64,000 nucleotides of DNA from Nematopogon swammerdamellus (taxonomy: Eukaryota > Arthropoda > Insecta > Lepidoptera > Adelidae), in contig OX336345.1 of NCBI GenBank assembly GCA_946902875.1, forward strand, positions 15,345,395 to 15,409,394. Reading direction: 5' to 3'. The position numbers and the translations under genes are program-made. Under the pieces are notes generated by a model, which did not search any database, was not told where the DNA came from, and saw only the letters and a program-made list of their open reading frames with translations. Each line of letters starts with the position of its first letter. Position 1 is the first letter of the stretch. Positions 42,924 through 52,933 of this stretch are shown piece after piece.

Positions 42924-43373
42924 AGTCAGCCTCGATAGCTCAGTGGTGCAGACAGTCGACTGTTGCTATTGATTGTTAAGCAACGCTGGGCGCGGTCAGT
43001 ACCTGGATGGGTGACCGCTCGACCGTTGGAGGCTGACCGTGGTTCGGATTCCACGTAAAACTGTAGGTCCCTCCTACTTTACCTTACTCGGTAGGGTTCA
43101 ACCCGCCCGGGATGGTACCACCGCACTGAATGAAACGTCGGTCGAAACGGCTACCTATGTAAATAGTTTGTGTTCTCCGTCCAGTTCAGTGTAGCCGGCA
43201 CGATCGAAGGGAAGCACTGACATGGCACCTAGTTCACCCGGTGTTATGGGCTGACATCACGGATGTTGTAGGCGGGGTCAGTCTCACTAGTATACCCGAT
43301 TAGTTCAACCGTTGAAATAGTGATACTTTTTTGTCCCAGTAGTTCAACTAGGTAATCAGTTTCCATAAAAAAA
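42924..43373 (+). mobile_element. SINE with 5S rRNA-like promoter, best-preserved head
   Basis: CTCGATAGCTCAGTGG (42,931-42,946) has the tRNA A-box form. 42,975-43,018 is almost the 3' half of 5S rRNA (GTTAAGCAACGCTGGGCGCG, GTCAGTACCTGGATGGGTGA, CCGC), which includes the 5S internal promoter. Then come GGTTCGGATTCCAC, AACCCGCCCGGGATGG, GTCGGTCGAAACGGCTA and the usual tail. At 43,270 the common tail switches to CGGGGTCAGTCTCACTAG and an unrelated stretch with GTTCAACCGTTGAAATAG, before the final TCCATAAAAAAAA, so this copy is chimeric or carries an insertion. Confidence 0.85.
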
Positions 43374-43377
43374 AGAT

Positions 43378-43707
43378 AAGCACCGGGGCGGTCTGACTTT
43401 AGACGGGTGACTGTCCGACCGTTGAGGCTAGCCGTGGTTCGGATTCCACATAAAACCTGTACTGTGTGCCTCTTCCCCTTCGACAAGGTGGTCGGGTTCA
43501 ACCCGACCTGATTGATACCGTCGCGCTGAGTGAAGTTCGGTCAAAGACATGATCGAAACGACTAAGTATGGAAAATTTGTTCGTGCATTCCATCCGGTTC
43601 ACCCAAGGGGGAAGCGCTAACATGGCACCTACTTCACCAAGGTTTTATGGGCTGACATCACGGTTGTAGAAGGAGAAGTAGCCAACCAAGCCATGTTCTT
43701 TAAAAAA
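43378..43707 (+). mobile_element. Diverged second SINE copy
   Basis: Directly after the previous SINE, it shows AAGCACCGGGGCGGTCTGAC, GGGTGACTGTCCGACCG, GGTTCGGATTCCACAT, GTTCAACCCGACCTGATTG, then GGTTTTATGGGCTGACATCA and a TTAAAAAAAT end. It lacks the tRNA-like start and has drifted from the other copies, so it is an older or different subfamily. Two SINEs thus lie head to tail. Confidence 0.7.
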
Positions 43708-45065
43708 ATGCCTGCTTGTCTGGTTGAAGAAATCAAAATCTGGTTTAAATGAAGCAATATTTTTTATTTATGAAATTATTCTTATATACGAGCTAGAGAA
43801 AGATAGCACAAAGTTTTGTGATTTGTTTTCACAATAAACTTACCTAAAAAACAATATGAAAAAGTTTGCAGAGCACATTTTCTTTCATTACACTAATAAA
43901 TACGTTCATAGAAAATATGTTTTTTTGTTTCATGTTTTATGGAAGAAGATGGAAGTATGGTCAATGAAGCCGCGATAAATTTAATATTAAATTTCCTACA
44001 CGAAAAATTGAATTGTATTGATAGTAACATAGGAACTTGAGGTAGGTACGTCATGTAATCGCCACTCAGTTAATGTAAAAACATAATTAGGCGGACAAAG
44101 GTAACAGCTAAAATGTTGCCAGTTTTGAAACATTTGAATAGTGATGAGAAAAAGTAGATATTTATGATTAAATAAAAGTAGATGTACATATTTTTACTAC
44201 ATATTAATGTAAGTAAGGAAGGGAAAATATTATTACATTGATAATAATAATATTTGTACGAGTACTTACATTCAAAATAATATTTACTTAAACTGAACGA
44301 ACGATGAATAATAATTTAAAAGCTTAACAAAATATTTTATTGAAATACATTTATTATTTTTAATTTTAAAGATTGTATTTACCAGTTTATTGTAAGTGTG
44401 TAATTAGTTTGTGAAATTAGTTTTGGTTAATTAAAACGTTAAGGTATTAAGTAACGGTCATCTAAGACGCAATAATAGACGAATTAAATATTCAGAAATA
44501 AAAATTTATTCGTTTTTATCCATGTGTAAAAAAATATGTTTTGAGTTCAGTGTTAATAATTTTTGTTATTCAAAATTTTCTACTAAGTATATTGTACGAA
44601 AGCGAAAATAAACATTGATCATAATATCGATACGCATAACACTAGTAGTTATGGCATTATTTGTATCAAATGAGCCGTCAAAGTCGTCCGCCATATCCTG
44701 TCAAATGCCGGAGCCATATTTGCAAAATCACCCCGCAAGTGCCAGGCACTTTTCGTCAGAGGGCGTGCGCCCGCGCACGCCCCGTCGCCGCGCGTTCTAG
44801 ACCATATTTCTAGACTTTTTTATAAGAAACCTATGTGAAAAGCCTATATCAACTAGGAAAAATGGTAATATATACATACAAGCATCAACCTTGGTGTGAC
44901 TATAGTGCAAACTCTAAAGTAAAGCGAGTCCGACTCTCACTTATCCGTTTTTTTTACTTTAGTCGGAAGTTAGCGTAGAAAAATAATACAAGGTAAGTAC
45001 AATCTATAAATGCATAGTTTCGTGTTATATTTCCCTTGAAATCTATTTATAACTAATGAATACAT
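43708..45065. other. No gene; short GC-rich repeat fragment
   Basis: Mostly AT-rich. 44,655-44,800 carries the TCAAATGAGCCGTCAAAGTC repeat word also seen at 8,294, followed by a GC-rich end (GTGCGCCCGCGCACGCCCCG). 44,900-44,955 is a short end of the AGGGTTCCG repeat. This is the downstream flank of the SecA/OTU gene. No clear AATAAA was found near its stop. Confidence 0.4.
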
Positions 45066-48000
45066 TTATGGTTTTGGAAAGATGGTATGAATAAAGACTG
45101 GTGCACCTGCATTGGTATATTGACCCTGGTGGTGCTGCAGAACCAACACAACCTCCTGCAGCTCCCACCTCGACTGCTGTATGCCGTTCAACCACTTGCC
45201 TCCTTTTGTAAAGGTTGGGTGGCTGGGAAGGTTTAATTCCGCCCGCGTCAGCTTAACTGTCTGACGATAACTACCTGGTGTATTAGATTTATTCAACATG
45301 CCAATTTTTTTCTGAGTTTTCGGGTGTTGCAAAGCGTAGTGAGCTACAAAATCTTGAGCGTCGTACGACAGGAAGCCAGTTTTTCCAGCTGGATCAGTTT
45401 TTGAATATTCCTCTACAGACTCGTTTTGGCCTACTGCTGAGGGGTTTGAAGCGTGACCTCTGGCGTGACCGGGCGGTGGTACATAATTAGGATTTGAATT
45501 TGAAGAGTGCCCCGATATGCCTTGAGAATGATCGATGAACGACTTCGCGTCGCTTGGACTCTTTCCGGCGTACTGAGCACCGCCCAAGCACAGTTTTAGA
45601 CCATCGTAAATCTCTAATCGAGTTATGTCTGCCGATTGTTTGGATAATTCCACCTTGTTGCTTTCCATCCAATCCAAGGTACACTTCTTCAAGGTATCGG
45701 AATTGACGCCAGTTTGATCACTAATTACGTTAAAAAGACACATATTAGCACCTTCGCTTTGAGCGAATGATTCCCTATTTCCGACGACAGTGTAATGTTC
45801 CCTGTCTTTGTGGTGTTGTACCTTCAGAGGTTCCCCGCTCTTATTGTCTCCGATTGTAAACTTTAAACGTCCCTTCTCGTCGTAAACTTCTATCGGTCGA
45901 TTCGTTACGTCACTTATAGCACCTAGTTGTGGAAGGCCACATTTCTCTCCGTTTCGAACCTCTTTTATAAGTTCATTAGCTTTATGTATCGAAGGATCAT
46001 TTTCGTCTATGCTTTTATTAATTAATTTGTTTTTCGATTCTCCTCGGTAGCCTTCGTTTTGATAATGAATAACACGTTTTAAAGATCTATAGTTTTCGAT
46101 GTCTTGATTTAGAGTCGCATCAAGCCCACTTGTAATTGTTTGCATACTGTAATTAACACCTGCTTGTAGTGCGGGATTGATCATTTTACCTTTTATAATG
46201 GATAACATATTCATGGAAACACTACTGACTATTATTTTTGACAGTTGTGACGAATCTGTGACTTTTTTTCTCTTCGGTTTATCAGATCTAACCTGCTCCT
46301 CCGGTCCTTTATTAAGTTTAATATCGTCTTGTACATCCATTGGTTCTGGGTTACTTTGGGTTGCAGTTGCTTCTTCATTTACAATATTTTCGCTTTGCTT
46401 GAATGGTTTTTTATCGTCATATTGCTTTTTTTCATCTTCATTTTGGAGCATTGAACCAATTTCACTTTCTTTTTCATTCAGCTTGTCAGATTTCGCCTTA
46501 TTCTCTATTTTCTCATTTAGCTTACTAATAAATTTTGGGACAAATGATGAAAGATCGTTTAAGGCCATTACTGCTTCCCCAATTTTTCGTCCCGTAGCAA
46601 AATATTTAATTTTACCGTCTGCGATTCCTGTTGCAATTTGTTTCCCAATATTCAATAATTTAGATTTACATGTCGTATCGAGTAGTTCGAATGCCGCCGA
46701 TTTGACAAAATTTTCGTAACCGTTATTTTGATTTTTTGCGTCCAGCTCTAACATGATTTTGATATATTTATTATTTTGCAACGCGTCCTGTATATCACCT
46801 TCAATAATTTCAACAAGTTTTTCTTGAATCATCGGTATAAGTGTCTTTTCGAGACCATAGTTTGCTAAATCATTAACAATTTCTTTTGCAACTCCCTTAG
46901 CTAGTTCGGTACCAATTTTGTTTGCCACTAATTTCCAACCACTTTTCACAGTTTCATTTATAACTTTTTTACCTAATGTTTTCACCCCAGAAGAAACTGT
47001 GTTTGCGACATCTTTAATAGCGCCTATTCCGGCACAAACAACACTCACTGTAATGCTAATTGCCTTTTGAATAGCCCAGCTTGCCCAGTTGAAATCTCGA
47101 TTAATTATACCGTCTTTTACAGCAGCGATAATATCGCTTATGCCTTCAGTGATAAGGCTCATTGCAAGTGTAGCGCCAGAACCTAAAGTATAAACAGCAA
47201 GAGCAGCACCAGCAATTAGCTGACCCAACCCTAGAACCATTAAACCAAATACTGCTTTCCAGTCTATTGGTTTTATTTCAGAAACTTTAAAACTACCAAC
47301 AAAGCCATTTCTGTTAAATTCTTCAATTTCATCTTTATAAAACTCCATTTCATTCTCAGGTAAGCATTCACTTATATTCATTAGTTTAACATCAATATTT
47401 CTTTTCCTTTCTAGTGCCCCTTCAATGACGCCTTGGCGCTTTTTATCGGTTTCCATTGTTTGAATTAAATCCTCAATATTTCTGATTTCTTCTTTTTTAT
47501 CTTTGTGTGTTGCTTCTAATCGGTTATTTAAAGATTTTATTTGCTCATCTATTTCATCTCTGTCTGGTCCGATAGCTAGATCTATAGCTTGTTTCTGAAT
47601 GTTATAAAGATTCATTTTATGTTGAACTTGTTCAGAAAAAATCTCCGAGCTTGATGCTCTTTGAATCAAATGTAAGTCCGCTTCTCTTTTTTGTATTAAT
47701 TTTCTAGCTTTCCTTAAGTTACTAATAGCATCTTCAATCTTTAATTTATTTTCAGACACTGTATTTCCATATTGTGCGAGTAAACAGTAACCATGGTTGT
47801 AATAAGCATGCTCGGCGAAGTGTTGGTCTAAGTCTATAGCTAATAAAAACTCCTCACCAGCCTTTTTATATTTCTTTTGACTCAATAATGCTCTCCCAAT
47901 CAAGACGTGGAAGTATGCATTTTTGATAAGCTTAGAATGGCGATCATCGTCAAGGATATTGTCTTCAAATGTTTTGAAATGTTGAATAGCATCACTTCGA

Positions 48001-51000
48001 GTTTTGTTGTTTATAAAGTTTTCCTCTAATTTTAACCACAAAGCGAATCTTTCTTGAACGGCTCTTAATTCAATACTTCTTCTGTCATTGTCACGTCCTT
48101 TTATTTTATCCAGAAGACGAAGAAAGTTAGCAAAAATTATTTCCTTTGTCATCACGATTTCTACATCTTTTTCAGCTTTAGATATAACATTGTTTTGATT
48201 ATCATCTCTTTCTTTTCTAATATACTTGATGTCTTTTCCACTTTTGTGAAACAACATCAATTGGCTTGTGCCTCGGTTACCGGTGCGCGATGTTCGACCC
48301 GAATTTTGTTCTTCGACTCTTGTGTTAATCGGTAAAAAAGTGAGACATACATGAAGCCCACCATTTTCATTAATTGACGGTGCTAATTTTATATCTGTTC
48401 CTCTTCCTGCTATATTCGTAGTCAATATTATTTCGCCGGGCTGAATCACTCTTTCAACTACTTTTGTATCTTCATCTGTTTTAAATAACAGTATTTTTGA
48501 AGTATCATACTTAGTATCATTAAATTTTAGGTATAATTCATCTATTTCTTTTATAAATTTAGTGATTACCAGGACAGCGCGGCCACAGTTAAGCTTTGAG
48601 ATACAGTTACTAACTATTTCTGTGTGCCATTTGCTCTCTGTGTTATATATTATAGGTGTTAACTTGACGTGTTGTTTTTTCTTGAAAGGCGGTACAATGA
48701 CAGTGTCAAGTTTGTATACCTTTTCTAAAAAGTCACTACTTTTTTTATCACCTAGAGTTCCAGTTAAACCATATATTTTATTGGTATATCTTGTAAAAAA
48801 ACCAATATTTGATATATAATTATTGGTTAAGCTTTCAGGATATAATTTGGCACCATGCTTTATTTGTAAAAACTGATGCACACCATTACTCCAGTGTTGA
48901 TTTTCTTGTACTATCCCAGTGTTTTGTGCATCTACTGGCAATACTTTACCATCACGTATTAAATAATGTTTCGTGTTTTCATATACATATTTGGCTGTTA
49001 TGGCACTGTCAATCCATTTTGGAATTTGAATGTTACAGACGAAGTCTCTCAAGTGATTAGGAATTTGAACTTCAGGATAGTCACTCCCTACATCTACTTT
49101 ATCGCGAACTAACTTACGTATGTGTGTTTCTGTAGCGTCTTTAATGAATTTTTCGATTGTGCAATTGAGAGGAATGGCATTTACTTGTCCTTCTATCTTC
49201 ACCGTACCATCATTATTTATTCTATTTTCAGGTTGAAGATAATACGGTTTTCCGTTTATTTCTTTAACACAATTAGCGACGGCATCGATTTGAATAACAA
49301 TAGCAGCCAGTAATGTTTCTAAATTGTTCATACCGGGCATGTTATCAGCTAACATGACGATATGGTTATTTCCGTCAATAAACATACTGTCTACTTCGTC
49401 TACTATAACCACATCAAACTTTCTACCATGCCGCCGGTTCGATTTGTTGCATTCATCGCGTAGTACATCTGCTTCAAAATCTAACACAGGTCCATAACAT
49501 ATATTTGCGAGATACCCCTCTGTATTATTAAAATTATGAGAAACTGATAGATCTAACATAGAATAAAATTTTCTCTGCTGGTCGCACTGAGGTACTGCTA
49601 ACACAGGTGAGGTTGTTATAACGTCGACTTGGTGTTTGTGTAAACCATGGTACGCAGCGATCATTGCAATTATAGTAGTTTTACCTTCACCAGTATTTAT
49701 CTGCGCAAGTCTCCCCTTTTCCTTTGCTGGATTAACCATCAGTAATACTGACATTATTTGAATAGTTCTGGGAGTTATGCTCGATGCTAATTCCATTGCT
49801 TTTTTTATGACAGCAATTTTCTCGGATTGTAGGACGATATCGTTGTTACGATTTTCTTTTAAACATTTTGCCCAATTATTAATTTCACTGGGATTCCAAT
49901 CTTTAATGGACATTCTCGTGACAAATAGAACAGAGTTTCCATTATAGGCCTCAATTACTTCGTGGAAGGATCTTCTTAGCTCACTGTCTTTTAAAATATC
50001 GATATTTTTATTTTGGTTTAATTCTTTGAGTTCATTTAATAAATCAGCTTCTTTTTTTTCATATGTTCCCGCGAATTTCTTTGTTATGGCATACTGAAGA
50101 ACGTTCGCTTCCAATTTAGCAGTATTACATTTTTTTATAATTTGTTCGATTCCGTCCTCCTCTATTAAGTCATAGTCGATAATAATTTTGATAGCATTTG
50201 TTAATTTGTGTATTTTATCTAACGAATCGAGACTTTGAACGAACAAGGCTATACGTTGTATAGACCAACCTCCGAGGCTTAAAAGTTTTGCCGTGTTCTC
50301 CTCCATTTGATGAAGCCCACTACTCAATTGCTCATACAAATTACATTTATCGTCACCCAAATAATCGTTCAGTAGGTTCTTTTCGCCACTGCTCTTATCG
50401 ATAAACTTAGAGCGTTTTGTTTCTTTTTTGCTGGGAAATATTTTGTTCAATTGACTTTGCATTTTGCTCGATTTTTTTTTTATTTTAATGGGAATTTGAG
50501 GTTCGTTAGATTTCTTATTACTATAGTTCGGAAATTCATTGCGAATTAAATGGCGAACGACTAAGTGAGATAGCTGAAGTTTCCACACATCAATGCTTTC
50601 AGAACTCAATTTTCTTAAGAAGACATGTTTATTGTAATCTGTTAGATGACTGTCATTTAAAATGTTGACCAAACATATTAAGTCAAACATATTTGATTCT
50701 TTTTTAACTTTATTTATAAATGTTTTGACCGTACTCACGTCGTATATTTCTAAGAGCTGGTGCAATTGATATAAATCTGAATGACTGTCTGAATTTATAT
50801 TTATTTTTCTATTTCTTAAAATCTGTCGATCATCACACATCTTGCCCAGCCATAAAAACTCCATATCAATCAATTCTTCTATAAAGTTGCAATCATCATT
50901 AAGCAATATATCTACGTGGACGGATTGAGTCTGAGAAACTATTAATATGTTGATAATTTGACTTAAATTAAAATTGTACTTGTTTTGTTTATTTATCAGT

Positions 51001-52652
51001 GACTTCAATAAATGTTCAATTCTTCTTGTGCTTAAAACATCGTTGCTAACATTCTTCCTTACAAAACTCTTCAGCAAATTAATTTGTTCCATGAATTCTT
51101 TCACTTTAATTTCACTCCACCCTTGAATATCAGATTCTATTGACCTTCCTAACAATATATATGTCAAAAGTTCGCTATGCCATTCCTTTGGTTTAAAATT
51201 ATTAAAAATAGAGGTATCGATTGTATACCCATTGTATAAAATTACGGACAGTGTTTCGAGCAGAGCAAATCTTTCTTTTGTTGTTATAGTATGACTACCG
51301 AGACGTTTATCTAATTTGGACAATTCTACAGCCTTGATGGTCAGCATTCGTGCCTCTGATCCCACTTTTCCATGTGAAGTGTGGTTAGACAACTTAAGGT
51401 TGGATCGAATGTTAATATTGTAATAATTATCGTAAAAATCATACGGCAACTCTGTCATAAACTGTTCCATACATTGTAATGCAATCAAGCTTATTAAAAG
51501 TTCTTTGTTCTCATATGTTGAACCTTTTGGTTGGAGTGCAATCCTTTTCAATGATTTTATTACGCTAGGATTCTCTACAAACGCTGGATTCAGTTGAATT
51601 TGCTTTATTAAAGCATTTGAGGCGTAAATTCTTTCACCGATTCGGACGTCAGTATTTTTGAAAATATTCAAGGACAGGCGGAATATCTTTTTGTTACTTT
51701 TGTTCATAATGCTCGATAGTCTTACTAATTCTACGACGTTTAAATGGCCAAGTTCGTGCTTGTGTAGTATCTGTTTTATTATATTACATTTACTGATTAG
51801 TTCGTCGGAGTCGGGTTTAGTTTCCTGCAGAAAAATCGATATAAAACTAGGAGTAATAAGGTTTGTATTATTAGAACCTAGATCAATAATATTTTTTCGC
51901 GTTTCTTCCTTCAGCTTATTTGATCTCGACAAATTAAGCAATAACTTGGCTATATTTTCAGGTGACGAGCTTACAGTCCATTTCTTTATCAGTGTTGATA
52001 TATCATCGTCCTTTACATCGAAACCGTACTTGAGGGATGTACGAATTGTTGTTAAATTAGACATGTTTTCATCTGCCGTCAGAAATACTATCGATAGACA
52101 TAAATCAAATAATGCGAAAGAATTAAAATATTGATTAACTGAAAAGATGTGAAATAATATAGTAATACTTATACATATTGCTGATGTATTAGTTTTACCT
52201 GTTAAATATTTTAGAAGTTCTGCGATTCGAAAATTAGTTTTGTAATAGATGTTCTCAAAATAATAATAGGAACCATGACCTAAGATCATTAAGACAGCAA
52301 AACATATTGGATACAACCAGACCAACTTAATGTAGAAGTAAATTAGAAAATTGAAAGCGTGTCTTGATTTTAAGAATTCATAGTTATTTTTTGATACTGA
52401 TGACTGCGGAAACAAAGTAAAGATTGAAAAAAGTATACAAACTAGAAAAACTACCCAATATTGGAAGCCTTTTTCAAAATGTGCATAATGAACAACTGAG
52501 ATTGTAATAATAGATGTTATGTAGCTAACTACTTCATGTAATCGTTTACGTTGCAATACTTTTCCATTGCGCAAAATATTAGCAATGTAATAGGTGTTTA
52601 AAATACATAAAATAACTCTGATTACTACGGCGATTGCTGGTGATACTGACAT
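45066..52652 (-). CDS. Giant SecA-like motor / OTU-like protein (2,528 aa)
   Basis: The first ATG is at 52,652 (MSVSPAIAVVIRVIL); codons upstream in the frame lack an ATG. There is one 7.6-kb coding exon. Residues about 3-200 hold five or six hydrophobic spans, so the N terminus is probably in a membrane. About 200-900 is helical with no recognised motif. About 970-1,470 is a SecA-type DEAD motor: TGEGKT at 987-992 (ATP binding), DEVD at 1,085-1,088, TNIAGRGTDIKL with GRGTD at 1,416-1,420, and GRTSRTG from 1,452. About 1,570-1,625 looks like TPR helices (LIGRALLSQKKYKKAGEEF), then coiled coil to about 1,760. About 1,794-1,865 is a glycine-rich hydrophobic segment, and 2,041-2,131 a charged linker. 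About 2,240-2,528 is the OTU-like end (His2286, Cys2305, His2396/His2400, His2438). Bacterial SecA drives protein export; here only the ATPase signature is seen, and the cell role is unknown. A close C-terminal paralogue lies at 21,382. Confidence 0.8.
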   Translation of the reverse strand: MSVSPAIAVVIRVILCILNTYYIANILRNGKVLQRKRLHEVVSYITSIITISVVHYAHFEKGFQYWVVFLVCILFSIFTLFPQSSVSKNNYEFLKSRHAFNFLIYFYIKLVWLYPICFAVLMILGHGSYYYFENIYYKTNFRIAELLKYLTGKTNTSAICISITILFHIFSVNQYFNSFALFDLCLSIVFLTADENMSNLTTIRTSLKYGFDVKDDDISTLIKKWTVSSSPENIAKLLLNLSRSNKLKEETRKNIIDLGSNNTNLITPSFISIFLQETKPDSDELISKCNIIKQILHKHELGHLNVVELVRLSSIMNKSNKKIFRLSLNIFKNTDVRIGERIYASNALIKQIQLNPAFVENPSVIKSLKRIALQPKGSTYENKELLISLIALQCMEQFMTELPYDFYDNYYNINIRSNLKLSNHTSHGKVGSEARMLTIKAVELSKLDKRLGSHTITTKERFALLETLSVILYNGYTIDTSIFNNFKPKEWHSELLTYILLGRSIESDIQGWSEIKVKEFMEQINLLKSFVRKNVSNDVLSTRRIEHLLKSLINKQNKYNFNLSQIINILIVSQTQSVHVDILLNDDCNFIEELIDMEFLWLGKMCDDRQILRNRKININSDSHSDLYQLHQLLEIYDVSTVKTFINKVKKESNMFDLICLVNILNDSHLTDYNKHVFLRKLSSESIDVWKLQLSHLVVRHLIRNEFPNYSNKKSNEPQIPIKIKKKSSKMQSQLNKIFPSKKETKRSKFIDKSSGEKNLLNDYLGDDKCNLYEQLSSGLHQMEENTAKLLSLGGWSIQRIALFVQSLDSLDKIHKLTNAIKIIIDYDLIEEDGIEQIIKKCNTAKLEANVLQYAITKKFAGTYEKKEADLLNELKELNQNKNIDILKDSELRRSFHEVIEAYNGNSVLFVTRMSIKDWNPSEINNWAKCLKENRNNDIVLQSEKIAVIKKAMELASSITPRTIQIMSVLLMVNPAKEKGRLAQINTGEGKTTIIAMIAAYHGLHKHQVDVITTSPVLAVPQCDQQRKFYSMLDLSVSHNFNNTEGYLANICYGPVLDFEADVLRDECNKSNRRHGRKFDVVIVDEVDSMFIDGNNHIVMLADNMPGMNNLETLLAAIVIQIDAVANCVKEINGKPYYLQPENRINNDGTVKIEGQVNAIPLNCTIEKFIKDATETHIRKLVRDKVDVGSDYPEVQIPNHLRDFVCNIQIPKWIDSAITAKYVYENTKHYLIRDGKVLPVDAQNTGIVQENQHWSNGVHQFLQIKHGAKLYPESLTNNYISNIGFFTRYTNKIYGLTGTLGDKKSSDFLEKVYKLDTVIVPPFKKKQHVKLTPIIYNTESKWHTEIVSNCISKLNCGRAVLVITKFIKEIDELYLKFNDTKYDTSKILLFKTDEDTKVVERVIQPGEIILTTNIAGRGTDIKLAPSINENGGLHVCLTFLPINTRVEEQNSGRTSRTGNRGTSQLMLFHKSGKDIKYIRKERDDNQNNVISKAEKDVEIVMTKEIIFANFLRLLDKIKGRDNDRRSIELRAVQERFALWLKLEENFINNKTRSDAIQHFKTFEDNILDDDRHSKLIKNAYFHVLIGRALLSQKKYKKAGEEFLLAIDLDQHFAEHAYYNHGYCLLAQYGNTVSENKLKIEDAISNLRKARKLIQKREADLHLIQRASSSEIFSEQVQHKMNLYNIQKQAIDLAIGPDRDEIDEQIKSLNNRLEATHKDKKEEIRNIEDLIQTMETDKKRQGVIEGALERKRNIDVKLMNISECLPENEMEFYKDEIEEFNRNGFVGSFKVSEIKPIDWKAVFGLMVLGLGQLIAGAALAVYTLGSGATLAMSLITEGISDIIAAVKDGIINRDFNWASWAIQKAISITVSVVCAGIGAIKDVANTVSSGVKTLGKKVINETVKSGWKLVANKIGTELAKGVAKEIVNDLANYGLEKTLIPMIQEKLVEIIEGDIQDALQNNKYIKIMLELDAKNQNNGYENFVKSAAFELLDTTCKSKLLNIGKQIATGIADGKIKYFATGRKIGEAVMALNDLSSFVPKFISKLNEKIENKAKSDKLNEKESEIGSMLQNEDEKKQYDDKKPFKQSENIVNEEATATQSNPEPMDVQDDIKLNKGPEEQVRSDKPKRKKVTDSSQLSKIIVSSVSMNMLSIIKGKMINPALQAGVNYSMQTITSGLDATLNQDIENYRSLKRVIHYQNEGYRGESKNKLINKSIDENDPSIHKANELIKEVRNGEKCGLPQLGAISDVTNRPIEVYDEKGRLKFTIGDNKSGEPLKVQHHKDREHYTVVGNRESFAQSEGANMCLFNVISDQTGVNSDTLKKCTLDWMESNKVELSKQSADITRLEIYDGLKLCLGGAQYAGKSPSDAKSFIDHSQGISGHSSNSNPNYVPPPGHARGHASNPSAVGQNESVEEYSKTDPAGKTGFLSYDAQDFVAHYALQHPKTQKKIGMLNKSNTPGSYRQTVKLTRAELNLPSHPTFTKGGKWLNGIQQSRWELQEVVLVLQHHQGQYTNAGAPVFIHTIFPKP

Positions 52653-52933
52653 GACACAAATCAATCAATTCGTATCAGTAATAATTTGTATTGATCTAAT
52701 GAGTTTCAACAAAGCTTTGCATTCTCGTTACAAGGCATATCCGAGGTATTCAGGCCACATCTGGTAAGAGAACCGGCTGCCGAACGGTTCTCGTGAGGCG
52801 AGTGACGAGGTCCACCGGCACTGCGGGATCTCTCAGCTGTGTTAAGGCGCCGCCCAAACACAGGCGGCGACGCTGGTCGCGGAAGCACATCCCTCGTCAA
52901 TCGAAGCCATATTGCATACGAAATGCGATCCCC
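52653..52933 (-). promoter_or_regulatory. Probable 5' leader exon of the SecA/OTU gene
   Basis: On the minus strand CTTTCATTTCAG precedes 52,933, where GGGGATCGC begins. The 280 nt to the ATG are GC-rich in their middle (52,780-52,900) and contain upstream ATGs. The splice acceptor is a good match. The donor, and therefore the promoter, is not identified; 53,000-53,060 holds candidate sites. Upstream ATGs might damp translation. Confidence 0.4.

Noticed and set aside
42931..43052. A tRNA gene or a real 5S rRNA gene
   Set aside because: The A box and B-box-like sequence are about 100 nt apart, and only the 3' half of 5S is present. The block recurs with an A-rich tail, so it is a SINE.
46177..46719. 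180-aa plus-strand ORF
   Set aside because: It is the antisense shadow of the SecA/OTU coding region, including its Ser/Phe-rich low-complexity look. The same holds for 48,562-49,313 and 51,658-52,134.
45066..52652. Bacterial contamination as the source of the SecA-like gene
   Set aside because: Insect-type repeats flank it closely on both sides, a paralogue lies in the same scaffold, and there are splice-like leaders but no bacterial operon features.
52706..52900. 64-aa minus-strand ORF rich in Arg and Ser
   Set aside because: It falls in the likely leader exon of the SecA/OTU gene and has no motif. I treat it as untranslated or as an upstream ORF.
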